Origin: Haplosporangium gracile
Taxonomy: Eukaryota > Mortierellomycota > Mortierellomycetes > Mortierellales > Mortierellaceae
Direction of reading: 5' to 3'
Assembly: GCA_015499985.1 (NCBI GenBank)
Contig: JAAAUF010000057.1
Coordinates: 1-64,000, forward strand
Length of the DNA: 64,000 nt
Position 1 is the stretch's first letter, and each line of letters begins with the position of its first letter. The notes beneath the pieces are model-generated. The model was not told the DNA's origin, ran no database searches, and saw only the letters and a program-made list of their open reading frames with translations. Of this stretch, positions 24,715 to 36,851 are shown piece after piece. The position numbers were made by a program, and so were the translations under genes.

Positions 24715-27700
24715 GATGTTATATGTGTATTGTGTCTGAGAGAAAAAGGAAGAATGGGGAGAATGGGGAGAGGATGGGTGCTTGTCGAAAGTGGCCGGGT
24801 GTATAGCAAAGGAGGGTCGAAATTGCCTGCTGAAGATATTTGTTGCGAGAAGAGGAGGAGGAGGCGGAGGAAGTGGAGAAGGAGGATGGATGGAGGAAGT
24901 ATGTGAGAGAGAGGGTTAAAGGACGAAATGAAGAAGAGGAAAAAAGACAAAGGTCAAAAAAAGGGTGCAAAAGGAAAAGAAAAGGGAGGAGAAGAAGGAG
25001 GAGGAAGAAGAAGAGATGATGATGCGGAAGGGAAATAATAGGTTCTGAACAGAAACGAAGTCGTGTCAACGAAAGCTGCCTTTCTGGAGTGGAGGAGCTA
25101 TTTTAAAAAAACTAGGGACACAATGAAAAGTCAGGACAGGTCAGAAAGAGAGACAGAAAGGGAGAGAGTGAAGATTAATATCCTTTGTGGGCTATGCGTG
25201 CATGCTATTTGATTGTTATATGATTGTTTGGGTTGAAAGGGTGTTTCTTTTTGAATTGAATAGCAAGTGTAACTGTAAGTTGTAAGTTGTAAGTATTCAT
25301 CCATCCCATCCGAATAACCCAGACGTCAACAGGAACAACAACGACAGCCAACACGCTTGTTTATAAAGTAGCCTCCCAACGTGGATTAAAATGGATTTTT
25401 CAGGAGTCAATGGGATCCGATGGGCATGTGTAGGAAAGGAGACAGACAAGGAGAGAGCCAAAAACAAAGCATATTCAGCACTAAGCAAAGACAGAGAGAT
25501 AGAGAGAGCCAGAGCGAGATATTTTATACACTTACAGGACGATACGAACGAGTGAGTAAGAGATAGAAGGGGGAGAGAGACCAATTGGGGCCAAAAGGAG
25601 GTGTTATAAACACGGACGAGTGCGTCTGTCTGTCTGTAATCATCATCCTTTTTTTCAGAGTACTTGAGAGGAGGATTGGAGGAAATGGGTATAATTGTGT
25701 CGTCGAAATGAATACAATGGGACGATAGGAGCAACACACACACACACACAAAAGCAAGGTAAGGAAGGAAGGGAATGAATAGCCGCCGCCGTCTATTAAA
25801 CCCGCTTTTCTCAACACGTATTCTCTATCTCGCTCTTTCTTTGTCTCTAGGTCAGATCAAGTCTATTGTATTATGTTATGTTATTTCACGGATTCAGTAA
25901 ATTGTTCATCCACCCACCCGGGAGTAATGTTCGCCTTTTTGTTGCGTATTGTTGCTTCTGTTGGTGTTACTGTTTGCCACTACCAATACCACCTAAATAC
26001 TCAACACCACCTATCCTCTTCTGCATGCGAATATTCATTCGAAACAAAGTGGATATTTTGTGCAACACAGGAACGAAAGAAGGGAAAAGGAATGTGGTAC
26101 ATACAGTGGCAGTGGTTGCCCTGAGCGGCGATGGACTACTAGGGTTGGAGGTTACTAGAGGGGCGAAGAAGTGCCGAGGAAATAAGAGCAGGAGAGCCGG
26201 GATTCTGTAGAGTTGACGGGAGTGCGAGATGTTGGCATGTAATTATGAGTTGGGGTTGATCTGCTGCAAGAAAATAATTGGTTGGATGAGGGAAAAGGTG
26301 AATAAATATGGAGATGAAGGAGGACGGAGGGGTTGAATATGCGCCTTGCCGAGCTGTTGGGTGGAAATATTAAGCAGGTTGAAGGTTGAGAGTGAAGAGA
26401 GAAGTGAAGGAGAAGAAAGAAAGAAGGAGGAGAGATAATGTTAAATGATGAATGCGAGTGAAGTTGTCGAAGAAAGAAGAAAAATGAAAGAAGAGAACGA
26501 TGATGAAGGAACAAAAAGAAAAAAAAGTTATTTAAGCGTCTTCGGATAGAAAAAGGGGTCGAACAAGGCATTGTAGTGGATGGATGGCAGGATGAGATCA
26601 CGACGTAAATGGAAAACAAGCATTAACCATCATTGACACTCAGACAGTTCCGTACAGACATATACAAACACACATATCTCACGGGTGGTCAATGTTTTCA
26701 ATTCAATTGAATATAAAAATACAATAAGGTAACAAACAAACCAGCAACAAAGAGTAACACAGCATAACTGTGTGTGGCAAAACGAAGAGACAGCAACAAA
26801 AGTCGGCGATTGGGAACCGTCATTGATACCGCTACGGTCCTCTTTTTTACCTTTCTCCTCTTCTTTGTATCCTGTCCTGTCCTGTCACTTTCTCTCACTT
26901 TCTCTCTCTCTCTTTCTCCCTCTTGCCCTGTGTCATCTTGCTTCCAAGGCAAGAACAAACACATCACGCTCTGCAAGGGCAACATTGCTGTCTGCTTGTC
27001 TAGGCTTCTATTCGTTTTTTGTCTTTTTTTTTGTTGTTCAGTTCAGCCCAAGAGCTCTTTGAAGGTCGAAGATGTGGTTGGACCAGGAACGTAACACGAC
27101 AATCCTTCTTTGGGACAGATTGGAAAAGAAAAGAGCACGAGAAGAGTCACAAAAGATGCGTCTCCAGCATAATCAATGGGCAGATGGATGGCATTCGGAG
27201 AAAGAGAAAGAAAAAAAAGAGGGGTGGGGGAGAGTCCAAGCACAGAGAAGAAAGAGTGCTAGCGAGGCAAGGAAGGACGTGTTTCCGACCATGGGGAGAG
27301 AAGAGAGAAGGCAGAGAGAGGGGGAGAAAGAGAGAGGGAAAGAGGGAGAAAGAGCAAAACAATGGGACAAAGGGGGCGAGAAAAGGAAAACACAAGAAAA
27401 AAAAGAGGTGAAAGGGGGTTCATGTGTGCATAACTGTATTCAATCGATGCGAATGTACATGTGAATGAATAGAGATGGGAAGGAAGCGAGAGAAGGGGAA
27501 AAGGAAAGGGAAAAGGGAAGAAAGGTGCTTTTCCAGCATATCGAGCATATCCAGCATATCCAGCATATCCAGCATATCCAGCATATCCAGCATATATCCA
27601 TCATAATCGAGCATGTCCAAAGACAGACATCTCCTCTTTCCATGTCAGTCGGTGCATAACCAACTCATACCAGTACCACTACCACCATCATCTGATTAGT

Positions 27701-29873
27701 CCCATTGGCCAATTCGCTTGGTTCTTTTTCAATCCCATCCCTCTGTAGCCCTAAATGCAAATACCAACACAACAACAACCCTCATAACCATAGAGCACAT
27801 AAGCATACAAAAAAAGGAGGATGTGTGTTTGTATCAGGTGCGTCGTTGATGACGCGAAGGGAAACGCTGTCAATGCGAACTACTCTCTCACGGGCGGAGC
27901 TATATCCTCCAAGCGCGTGTTGGCCAATCACCACTGCCATTAATCAAAGGCACACGGAGTCTGTGAAAAACCCATCAGTGAGCCAATATGTGGCGTTTTT
28001 TCTCTCTCTTTATGTGATTGTGATAAATATGCTTATCTCACTATATAGCTTCCGCAACCAGCATCGCCTTCTTATGTTCAAGAAAGCTCTCATCGATATG
28101 TAGCAACTGTGTAAGTAGAGAAACAGATCAGAGGCGAGGAGGTGATCGCGATGCCGACCCAACAAACTAGGTCATAAAAAGAAAAATAATACGCGCCTGT
28201 CAACTAGGCTATGACATATACCTTTCTTATTTTGTTCCTGTTTATTGCAAAGGTGATGATTGCAAGCAGTAAAGAAAAACCAGGCAGGGTAAGACAGAAG
28301 GCACAGAGAAGGGACAGGAGAGAATGAGGTGTTGTCCTACAAATAGTTAGAAGAGTCCAGCGCCGGCAGATGATGGAGAAAACCTCGAGAGAGGTAGTGA
28401 CACAGCGCGAGGTGGTTACCAGAAGGAGGAAGGAGGAAGAGAAATGAAAGGGGTGGGAAGAGGGGTGGTAGAGGAAAAGGATGATGAAGAGAAGAAAGAA
28501 GGACGGGAGAAGGGTCAAAAGGGATAGAAAGAAACAGAAATGATTCACATTAGGAAGCGGTAAGCACAGAGGGGACGAAAGAGAAGAAACATAGGCAGGA
28601 TGAACAGCAGGAGAGGGGGTACGCCTGTAGAAGTAAGCAGAGAGCTATAGATGAAAGGAAGTGTATGAGAGAGAGTGAGTGAGGAGAGTAGAGTGGGTGG
28701 CACGGATGATGATATGAGAATTGGAGTTAGAGAGAAGAGCTTTATGTTGTTTGTTGTCGACAGGAATGTCTATTTTGGTGTGCGCAATAAGAGATGTAGG
28801 GAGAAAGAAAGGCGTGTCGGTCGACTGAGTGTCTGTCCTGCCCGAAGGCTCTCTTTCTTTTTTTTTGGTTCTTATCCAGCTCAAGTGTGGCTAGGCGCAA
28901 AACAACAAAGAAGTGACGAAAGAAAAGGGAGATAAAGAACGAGGGAAGGCAAAGGAGAAAAGGAAAAGGGAAGAAAGAGAGAAAGGGATGGGGAAGGAAG
29001 GGTGACCACTAAATGAATGGTGTTGGTGTGAACACAAAAAAATCCGAAATGAACGCACGAAAAAAAAAAACGAGGAGACAGCTGCTCGTCCAGATCCACC
29101 ATAAAAAAATCGACAGATGGAAACACCGAAAGAGAATGAGAAGGATAAGAGCAAGAAAGAGAGAGAGTAAGAGCAGAGTACACTCAGGATCTATCTCTAA
29201 CTGACCGCCATCGTTTAATGCTTTATTGGTTGAATTGCTCCCTATTCAATCATACATCCTTATACTGCTGTTTATATCGTTCCCAATCCTTTTTTGTTCG
29301 TTGCTCCTTTGTGTCCCATTGTGTTCAATTGCTCCTTTGTTGTCTATTTTGTCCACATTGGTTGGCTGCAGTCGTTTGGTTCCCACTGTCCTGGGCAAAG
29401 GGAAAGGGAAAGGGAGAGAGAGAGAAATCACCAGTGAATTGAAAGAGAAGGGACAGTCGGGATGTGTCCACAAGCCACAAGCGGCGGGATGAAAGGACAT
29501 TTTTCCCTCCAGAAACAACGACACGAACAACAGCATTCGTACATCATTCGAGACAGGCTAGTCCAAAGCAATAAAGAACATAGAGAACTAATGTACTCAA
29601 CACAACCTACTGTATAACAGAGACGGTGAGAGCGAGCGCGAGAGAGCGAAGAGAGGTGTATTAGCCTACCTTACATCAACCATGCCGTGTTGATGTGGTT
29701 GTCCTCTCATTTGTAAATCTTTCCCTTTTCGGCTTCCCTTCTCTCTATCCCTTCTTAATCCACACATTTGATACTTTTTCTTGTTACATATTTCTCATGT
29801 CGACGCGTTTTTTGCGACTACCAATGTGGTATCATTGACTATATCTATAGCGCTGCGTTGCTTGCAGTCAAAC
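24715..29873. other. Gene-poor, purine-biased intergenic DNA
   Basis: More than 5 kb upstream of the cyclin gene has no supported gene. The plus strand is rich in A and G (for example 24830-25020, 25420-25600, 26380-26540, 27190-27420, 28400-28520 and 28900-29010), so many open frames on both strands translate to low-complexity Lys/Arg/Glu or Ser/Phe/Leu chains. Such skewed tracts are common in fungal promoters and leaders. The interval also holds a TG/CA run (25735-25750) and the 9-bp repeat listed separately. Confidence 0.6.
27532..27618. repeat. 9-bp tandem repeat (CCAGCATAT)n
   Basis: Seven near-exact copies of CCAGCATAT (27532-27594), with one CG variant, are followed by diverged copies to about 27618. 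Because the unit is a multiple of three, it makes open frames reading MLDMLD on the minus strand and HIQHIQ on the plus strand; I regard these as by-products. Confidence 0.9.
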
Positions 29874-29966
29874 TTATTTAGACTGCATGTCCAGTTCCCT
29901 CCGCTTCTCGTAGAACTCCTCCTGCTTTATGGAGTCATCTTGCATACGGAATTTGTTTGATGCGTC
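29874..29966 (-). CDS. Possible 3' exon of an unidentified small gene
   Basis: A minus-strand segment reads DASNKFRMQDDSIKQEEFYEKRRELDMQ then SK and TAA (29874-29876). Its composition is clearly protein-like, unlike the surrounding DNA, and an AG stands just upstream (TGTACAAG). A second protein-like stretch (YGHNTVERVFVTDMELVQAS, near 30345-30410) ends at a GTAAGT donor, and another donor (TTTTC|GTAAGT) stands near 30556. I could not join these in one frame, so the gene model is open. The charged helical end would suit a small mitochondrial or complex-subunit protein, but this is a guess. Confidence 0.35.
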   Translation of the reverse strand, partial: DASNKFRMQDDSIKQEEFYEKRRELDMQSK

Positions 29967-32212
29967 CTTGTACATATATCAAGCAAAGTCAGTGGTCTCA
30001 CGAGCTTAGCTTATTTGCCTTTTAATGACCTAGTAATCTTGAACTGTATATGAAAGGTGGAATTGTAAAAGGGCCGTAGTCAGTAGTAAGCTTGAGTACT
30101 AGACAGACTGAACACCGTCGCTCGTGGTCATTTCCACCCCATTCCCTCTTTCACTTTCTCCTGGGTAACTAGATGTAGCTACGGATAAGAAAATCAAAAA
30201 TCCTGTACTCCACAAATGACAGTTCAAACCAACAAAGAAAGAAAAAGGAAGAAAAAAAAACATCCTACAAAGTGGAGAAATAAAAAAAAGGCCTATGCTC
30301 AAAAAGTTTTCTGAAAAATCTGAACTACTTTGGATGTAAGTGATTTTACTTACTGGCTCGCCTGGACCAGTTCCATGTCAGTCACGAATACTCTTTCTAC
30401 TGTGTTGTGTCCATACTGGACGTATTATGGTTGCTCTTTATCCTTTGGATTACATGATACAATAAAGGAATAAGCTCTTAGAGGCCCTTATATACCATCA
30501 TGGAAACGATAGACTGGGAAGGTGAGACGTGTAGATTTAAGGAGAAAGGGATACTTACGAAAACAAATTAAATAGATATGCAGCTCAAAACTATGGGTGT
30601 CTGCCAGCTGCATCTGCCTAAAGATTTGAGGAGCCAAATTGTCAAGATGGAAACAAAATTACTTTACCTCTCTGTCGTTTGTCCTCCTTTCTCCTCCCTG
30701 TTCCAGGCGGACAAAGAAACCCAAACGACAGAGCAAGGTAGAAGGAAGGAAGGAGGGGATATGATCATGCCTCCTAACCCTCATTCACTCAACAGACTCA
30801 TTATTGTCCGTAGTTGTTTGTCAGCTATTGCTTCTGCCGTCTTCTTCAACGTGTTGAAGAACAACAAGTTCGTAAATATCATCCCGTTTTTTTTTTGGCT
30901 ACTCTCTCACTAGCAAGCAAAAGTGGGAATAGGAGGGAAGAATGGCGGAAGAATTATGAGTGAGAGGTGGGGGCTATCAAAAATGCACAAAACCAAGTAG
31001 GGTAGAGAAAGTACACACACTTGTTGTATCTTCGTGTTCTACGGCCGTCGATTAGTCTCGATCACAACCAAAAAAAAAAAAAAAAGAAGGGTTGGCAAAC
31101 AGCATCAACAAACAATAGCAAACAAATGCAAGTCAATGCCACATTCCTCAGTAATAATGGACAGGGTAACTTGGGTCAAAGACCCTAGAATACACCGAAA
31201 GCGAGATAGGGTGGCGCAGGCTCGAAAGCTAAGCAGACGTTTTATTGTCAGGCGAGAGAAGTCGATGATTGGATGCTGATCGTAATGTTCATAGTTTGTA
31301 GTTGTAGTTGGTTGGCCAATGCAAACGACAAATACAAATGCGCATGTATGCCCAGGTCTAATAACCATCCACCATTGCGCCTTTAAATAGATTAATGCAC
31401 AAAAGGCGAAAGCAACATCACCAAGAAAAAAGCTGGCAGCTAGCTGATGTCTTATACTCGTTCCTGTCCATCCAAGGAGGTAATGCCCCACTGAATAAAC
31501 GAGATATTTAAACGACTCCGTATTGTTAAGGAGCAGAAAAGTCCCTTAAGAGTATTTTTTTGCTGTTTGTCTCCCAAGGTAAAAAGGAGATTGGCCTGGA
31601 GAAGGAGGGAGGCGGGGGATGAAAAGGGACGGACGAAAAGGACACGCACAAAAAGGACAGACATAACAAGGAGAGTTAGAGAGAGGGAGTGAGCGTGTGG
31701 ATTAAAGATAGCCACGCATTCTTCAAGAAACCCATCTAGCTTAAGGAGAATGAAAGAGAGAGAAAGGTAGGAGGTTAAGGGAGAGAGAGCGAGCGAGAGG
31801 GAAAAAAACGAGTTAAAGACGAACGAACTGGCAATGGCATGTAGGGGGGTCTATGTTATTCTTTGTGCTTGTTTGTTTGTTTGTGCCTGTTTGTGCCTGT
31901 TTGCTCGAGTGTTTTTATCTTCTCAAAGCAAAGAAGCCAGAGCAGAGTTTAGCCTGGCAGCCAGACAACCAGCTACTAGTGGCAAGAGCGATATGGCCAG
32001 TTGGTCGGACAGCGCATCAATCACTTTTACTCGTCTTTTCTGCCTTCGTCTGTTACTTTTCTCTCTTCTCTTCTCTCTCACTTACCCAGTATCTGCCTTG
32101 GATTCCCTGTCCTTCTCTCTCCTCGCTGTTTTTCCGTTCACCAGTCAGTTGCAAGGAGTTTCCCACCCTCTTTTCTCGTCGCTCCCTCCTTCATTTACCT
32201 AAACACCCAATA
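29967..32212. other. Intergenic region, mostly without features
   Basis: Apart from the possible exons near 30.3-30.6 kb mentioned above, I see no gene. A poly-A run lies at 31070-31085. The plus-strand part 31.6-31.8 kb is purine-rich, followed by a CT-rich stretch (32.02-32.2 kb) that should be the leader of the next gene. Open frames such as 31105-31491 (minus) have no recognisable features. Confidence 0.5.
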
Positions 32213-33052
32213 ATGTCGCCACCAAAGAACCACGGACACTATCGCATCACACCACTAGTCGTTGCAAATACTTCAGTACTACCGCTACCTACCACCACAT
32301 CTACAACATTATCGATGAGACAAAAGCATTCAAAGTTGTCCTCGCGTAGCAACCGACCTCGACGTCATAAACCCAGAAGGTCACTTCTGACTCTATCCCT
32401 GCTGCTTGTCCTGACAACTTCCTTCCTCTTCTCCTCCATCGTCGCCGCGACCCCACAACAGCCCCCCGCCCCACAACCAGCCAACGGAAGTAACGGCAGT
32501 ACTCCTACCGATAATCCAGCAGCAGGAGGATCGGAAGGTGGAGATGCCGCAAAGACCGATGCCAACGCCAAACCAACCACCACCTCTTTCTCATCCTCCA
32601 GCAACGGCGGCACTGCTACCATCACCGAAGCTCCTCCTCAACCAACAGTCATCACAACCGTTAGCGTCATCAACGGCACAACAACCACCATGACCATCAC
32701 CGTCACTCTCTCCGCCGGCGCTGGTGCACCCGCTGCTGCTCCCGCAACCACTTTACCAAAAGCCCCGCAATCGATCATTATTATCCAGGACACGCCTTAC
32801 GGAAAGGTCTTGCCGGCGGCAGGACCGGTGAATGACAAAATCGAAAGTCATTTCTGGGATCAGTACGTGCCTCACGACGGAGCTGCCAAATCTTCGGCTA
32901 ACGCGGCTAACGCGGCTTTCATCTCGGCTTTGAAAAAGGACTCGGGATGGACGGGAGGATGGCGACAATTCTTCTTCTCCTTGTTTTCAGTCCACTCTGT
33001 TCTCTGGACCGCCATCTGTGTCGTCTTTGCCTTTGGACTTTTCAATGCCTAG
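32213..33052 (+). CDS. Ser/Thr-rich secretory or membrane-anchored protein
   Basis: No family recognised. The 279-residue product begins MSPPKNHGHYRI. A basic stretch (RPRRHKPRRS) is followed at about residues 62-80 by a hydrophobic segment (LLTLSLLLVLTTSFLFSSIVA) that could be a signal peptide with a long n-region or a type II anchor. If translation starts at the internal Met (MRQKHSKLSS), the n-region is of normal length. The middle is rich in Pro, Ala, Ser and Thr with TTTT runs and N-x-T sites (INGTTTT), typical of a glycosylated wall or surface protein. The end is hydrophobic (VLWTAICVVFAFGLFNA), which could be a membrane anchor or a GPI signal. The open frame extends upstream to 31853, but that part lies in a CT-rich leader. 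Confidence 0.7.
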   Translation: MSPPKNHGHYRITPLVVANTSVLPLPTTTSTTLSMRQKHSKLSSRSNRPRRHKPRRSLLTLSLLLVLTTSFLFSSIVAATPQQPPAPQPANGSNGSTPTDNPAAGGSEGGDAAKTDANAKPTTTSFSSSSNGGTATITEAPPQPTVITTVSVINGTTTTMTITVTLSAGAGAPAAAPATTLPKAPQSIIIIQDTPYGKVLPAAGPVNDKIESHFWDQYVPHDGAAKSSANAANAAFISALKKDSGWTGGWRQFFFSLFSVHSVLWTAICVVFAFGLFNA

Positions 33053-33363
33053 TAGTCCCCTTGATGCAACGTGTTGGATTGTATGCATGTCGGGATGCTG
33101 GTGGCTCACATTTCTTTCAGACAAACACGTATACTCCCTTTCTTCCTCCTGCTCTTGTCTGGTTGCCGCCATTCGTAGAAACGTCGCGATTGTGCTTTCA
33201 TACGTGTGAATACACAGAGTAAAATAGCTAAAGTACAGTTTCTCATCTACAAAGTCAAATACACACACAACATACTTATAGGAACTCGTAACCTTTTTTT
33301 TATTCTTCCCGTGAGCTCTCGAGCGCGCCTTTTGTCAATAACACCAGTCTTTGCTCTGCTGTC

Positions 33364-34459
33364 TTAATCGTTCGAGTGTCCAATGATCTTTGTCAGCTCT
33401 ATTCATAACCATCATATCGAAAGAACAAAGAATAACTTGGTGTTAACGATAGTATTAATATAAAAAAAATCCCGTAAAGCAATACATTTGAAAACAAACC
33501 ACAAGAAAGAGTTTCCCCTTACGTTCAAATTTGATGTTCTCCGTCAAGACGGTAGTCTTGGCTTCATTATCTTTGTTGATGGGGATAGAAACAACACCAT
33601 TGGCCTCGGTCCATCCTTGTGCCTTGACAAAGTCCAAGAATGCTTGACCCTTCAAATGCAAGTATCCCTCCAAGATGGGCGCCTCGATCGACTGAAAGGT
33701 CATTGCCACCGCAATAGCGATGTCTACCACAAGAAGAAATAATTATTACCAGTTAATCACGTATATCCCACAGCCGATCCGATGTAAGACTTCAGCATAC
33801 GCCCAAACAAAATTGTTTTCCCTTACTTTTACGGATGGAATCCTCGAATCCGAGAATTTCAGCAGTCAATTCTTTGTAGATCCCATCGCCACTCTCGTAG
33901 ACGTTCCAAAAGTCCTTGAACCGAGCCTGCTCAATCAGATCGCGGTGTGTGATCAACCGAACGACGGGCTCTTCTGTTACCATCTGCTCGTTCAGCAAGT
34001 ACAGACACAAGTTGAAGTCGGGTTCCGGTAATGTTGTCAGGGCTTTGACAAGGATGTTGTTAACCACTTGGTCGTTGATCAAGTGCGGGTTGAACTGGTA
34101 GCTAGAAATGAATCGACGAATTGAGATAAGCAATAGGGCAACTTTTCTTCGTACAGTATTGTGTCGAAGGACGTCTCGTATTCTTCACTCGAATCCTTTG
34201 GTCAATTTGTATGTCCGCTTTGTCTAGGTCCATTGAGTTCCAGCCAGAAGAAAGTTTAAAAAATATTCAAAGCCTACAGTTTGAGAATGGCAAGGTTGGC
34301 CATGACATCGACCTCCCGATTGGAGCATTGGGTGGCAAGGTACTCCTCGAGGATGGACACATTGTCAGGGTTGTAGCGATCCACGCCGTCGATGAGTGAC
34401 TGGATGACCTCAGGACGATTTGAAGGGGCGTTGGCGACACGCGTCATGTGTTTTTCCAT
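33364..34459 (-). CDS. EIF3K: Translation initiation factor eIF3 subunit k
   Basis: A small non-core subunit of the eIF3 complex, with HEAT-like repeats and a winged-helix part. Four exons on the minus strand: MEKHMTRVAN...GVDRYNPDNVSILEEYL...NLAILK; YQFNPHLINDQVVNNILVKALTTLPEPDFNLCLYLL...ILGFEDSIRK; NIAIAVAMTFQSIEAPILEGYL...KAQGWTEANGVVSIP...TENIKFE; and a short last exon QLTKIIGHSND with the TAA at 33364-33366. Introns are GT-AG and the phases fit. The human protein has the same landmarks (GIDRYNPENL, YQFNP, ALTNLP, GFEDSVRK, final short hydrophobic helix). S. cerevisiae lacks this subunit; filamentous fungi keep it. Confidence 0.95.
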
Positions 34460-34724
34460 GGGAATGGGGGGACAAGGTGCGTAAGTGGAAAAAGCAAACT
34501 GATCTCTTTTTTATTGACGCCAAATCCCCCACAGTTGTGCCGGCGTGCCACGAAGCAAACTGATCTCTGACAACTCTCATTGACGAATAACAAGTCACAT
34601 GACGATGTACAAAAAGCTATAGGGAAATCTCCAAAGAGGGCGCGAATAATCGCGCGTTGTTTCGTGTCATAGCGATCCAAGCAAAAGATTCGCGTTCCTG
34701 TTCAGCTCAACATGACAAGACGCT

Positions 34725-36564
34725 TCAGAGAGTCGTGTAAGTCTTGAAGTTCTTCATCTGGGAATCCGATCGTGGTGCTGCCGGTGGTCCAAGAGGTTCT
34801 CTGGTCTTGAAGCTGTATACACTCCCACTAATAGACACATAAATGAATAAAAACTTTGAAAGTATGTACATTTGCTTTACGCAGCAAACATTCATGCCAT
34901 GACAGAGTCAAAACTTCAAAAAACATACCTTAATCCGCCTGTGGCAGAGGCAGAAGAGCGTTGGGCATGGGGTCTGGGCGCAGGCAGAGCCGAGAGTGGC
35001 GGAAACGGTGGATAGAATGTGGGCGCGTCGACGCCGCCCTCTCCCCTAGAGGCACCATGTCCTCTCTGTGCTCTCTGTCCTCCCCCTCCTCTGAAGCCAT
35101 AGTCTTCTCTAAACGCCCCATTTCCCCTGGAGAAACCCTCTCCTTTCAAGCCATTATTTCCACTCAAGCCAGTCTCTCCTCCAAAGCCAACATCTCCCCT
35201 GAGAGCACCTTCTCCTCTGAAGCCACCCTCGCATCTGGAATAACGATGACTCACCTCCGAGCCAAAGGTTCCAGCTCTTTGGTACTCGCCACCAGACTTC
35301 TGAAAGACAGGCCGAGGTCTTGCCATCCTCGACTCAGCAGCCTTTTGAGGATGATCCAGTGTCGGATTCTGTTGGATCCAGTGGATCCTATCGATACTGT
35401 CCGGAGGCGCTTTGAAACCGCTAAAGGACAACAGGAATTCTCGGCTGTAGGTGATCTCAGATCCGTAGGCTCCTCCTTCTTTTCTTCGAAGTGACATGTC
35501 GAGGGTTTTGTTGTTGTAATTCTGCCGATTGTGATGGTTGTAATCGCTACAATTGCTGCTGTTATTTTTACCATGGTGGTGAGAAGGCCAAGATCCACCG
35601 TTTCCCATGGCTCGTCCATATTCGGTCATTGCACGTTTCTTTTCCTCCGTCAAGACGGTTTCGTGGGGCTCGTTTTGGAGTGACTGCAATCTCTCGAGAG
35701 CGACTTGAGCAGAACGTCCATCATCAGGACCTGGTAACAGATCGGCCGAGGCATATGAATCGAACTTGAAGCGGCCTTGGTGTCTGTTGTCACCGTTCCA
35801 GACCTCGTCCTCTTTGAGCATGGTAGATAATCTACTTGGTTGCTTGTATCCGACAGGAGGATTATGCGTTGGGAAGGTATCAACTGATCGGTCTCTGATT
35901 GTATGAGATGCTGCTGCTGACGGCTCTGGTAAGTGGGTGGGAGTAACTGACTGGCTATCCTTGGTGCGGTGACTGGTTGGTACAGGAGTGTGCCAGATAT
36001 AGTCTGTGGTAAACTCGGCGGCGTTTGTGCAAAGTGGCGGAGACTGAATACTCTTGGTCGTGGCATCGGTGGACGTTGCTGGTGTCGCCGTCGAGGCAGA
36101 TGAAGTTGGGGCCCCTGAGATAGGCTGCTCGACTGCCCCATAACATTGAGCGCCAAGCACTGGCTCTGAGCGAGGCAAGCCGCGCTCTGGACTTTGGCTC
36201 AAGGTGACGTGATTGTGAGTACTCAAAGAAGCTTGCTGATCGTGCGTCGCAGGAGGACAACTCTCTGTTGCCGTTGTTGCTGCTGAATCTGCTGCCGCTG
36301 AGAGTGTTGGTAGAGGACAATCCTCTGGTTTCGGAGAGTCATGAACAAAGTGTTGGAGCTGTGGAGAAGATTGTTGCTGTTGATGCTGCTGCTGCAGTGG
36401 TTGTTGGCCATCAATCTGGTGCGCTGTGGGCAGTTGGACATGGGTGCTTTCAGGAGAAGCGACAAGGACGGTCGCACGAGATGTTGTGGCAGGCTAGGCG
36501 CTGTAAAGGACTCGAGTCCTCTGAGGAGTAGGGAAAAGTCGTTGGTAGTGATGATATTTGACAT
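34725..36564 (-). CDS. Putative eIF4E-binding protein with RG-rich tail
   Basis: A long disordered protein whose best landmark is TYSREFLLSF (near 35430). It fits the eIF4E-binding consensus Y-x4-L-hydrophobic and is nearly the eIF4G version (YDREFLL). It therefore probably binds the cap-binding protein and controls translation, as 4E-T or Eap1 do. Before it are Ser/Thr/Pro-rich and Gln-rich stretches; after it is an RG/GE repeat tail (FRGEGALRGDVGFGGETG) typical of RNA-binding condensate proteins. The main frame is open from about 36450 to 34925. The 3' end uses a donor GTATGT (34925) and acceptor TCTATTAG (about 34829), adding SGSVYSFKTREPLGPP... to the TGA 34725-34727. The N-terminal exon (MSNIITTNDFSLLLRG, ATG 36562-36564) needs a splice to change frame; GTGCGA...CACCAG (62 nt, about 36475-36414) would do so, but is unproved. 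Confidence 0.7.
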
Positions 36565-36851
36565 TATCGAGGAAGGGTAGGGTGGACCATGCGAAAGATG
36601 TTGCCGAAAGCAGAGGAAGAGGCAAATAAAGAGAGGAGGAAACACGTAAAAATGGCGGCAAAAGATTCAAGACAGTCACACGTGTCGCGACTTGTACACA
36701 CGCACGCACGCACGCACGCATACACATTTCCTCCACAACAACAACATTCACGCATCGCCATCAAACTCGAACGAATCAACCATACTCTCACGCAAAAGAG
36801 ATTACCATTACATCGCCTTCACATTTAACAACAATCATCACACAGGACAAC

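Noticed and set aside
27420..27659. MLDMLD and HIQHIQ repeat proteins
   Set aside because: They are frame products of the 9-bp tandem repeat, present on both strands.
26155..28548. Several open frames rich in Phe/Ser/Leu or Lys/Arg/Glu
   Set aside because: They mirror the purine/pyrimidine bias on both strands and have no domain, splice pattern or conserved motif.
31105..31491. 128-residue minus-strand open frame
   Set aside because: It has no recognisable motif, overlaps unstructured DNA, and length alone does not exceed chance in this composition.
31853..32212. N-terminal extension of the membrane-anchored protein
   Set aside because: The extension runs through a CT-rich leader and gives a low-complexity hydrophobic chain; the ATG at 32213 is the better start.
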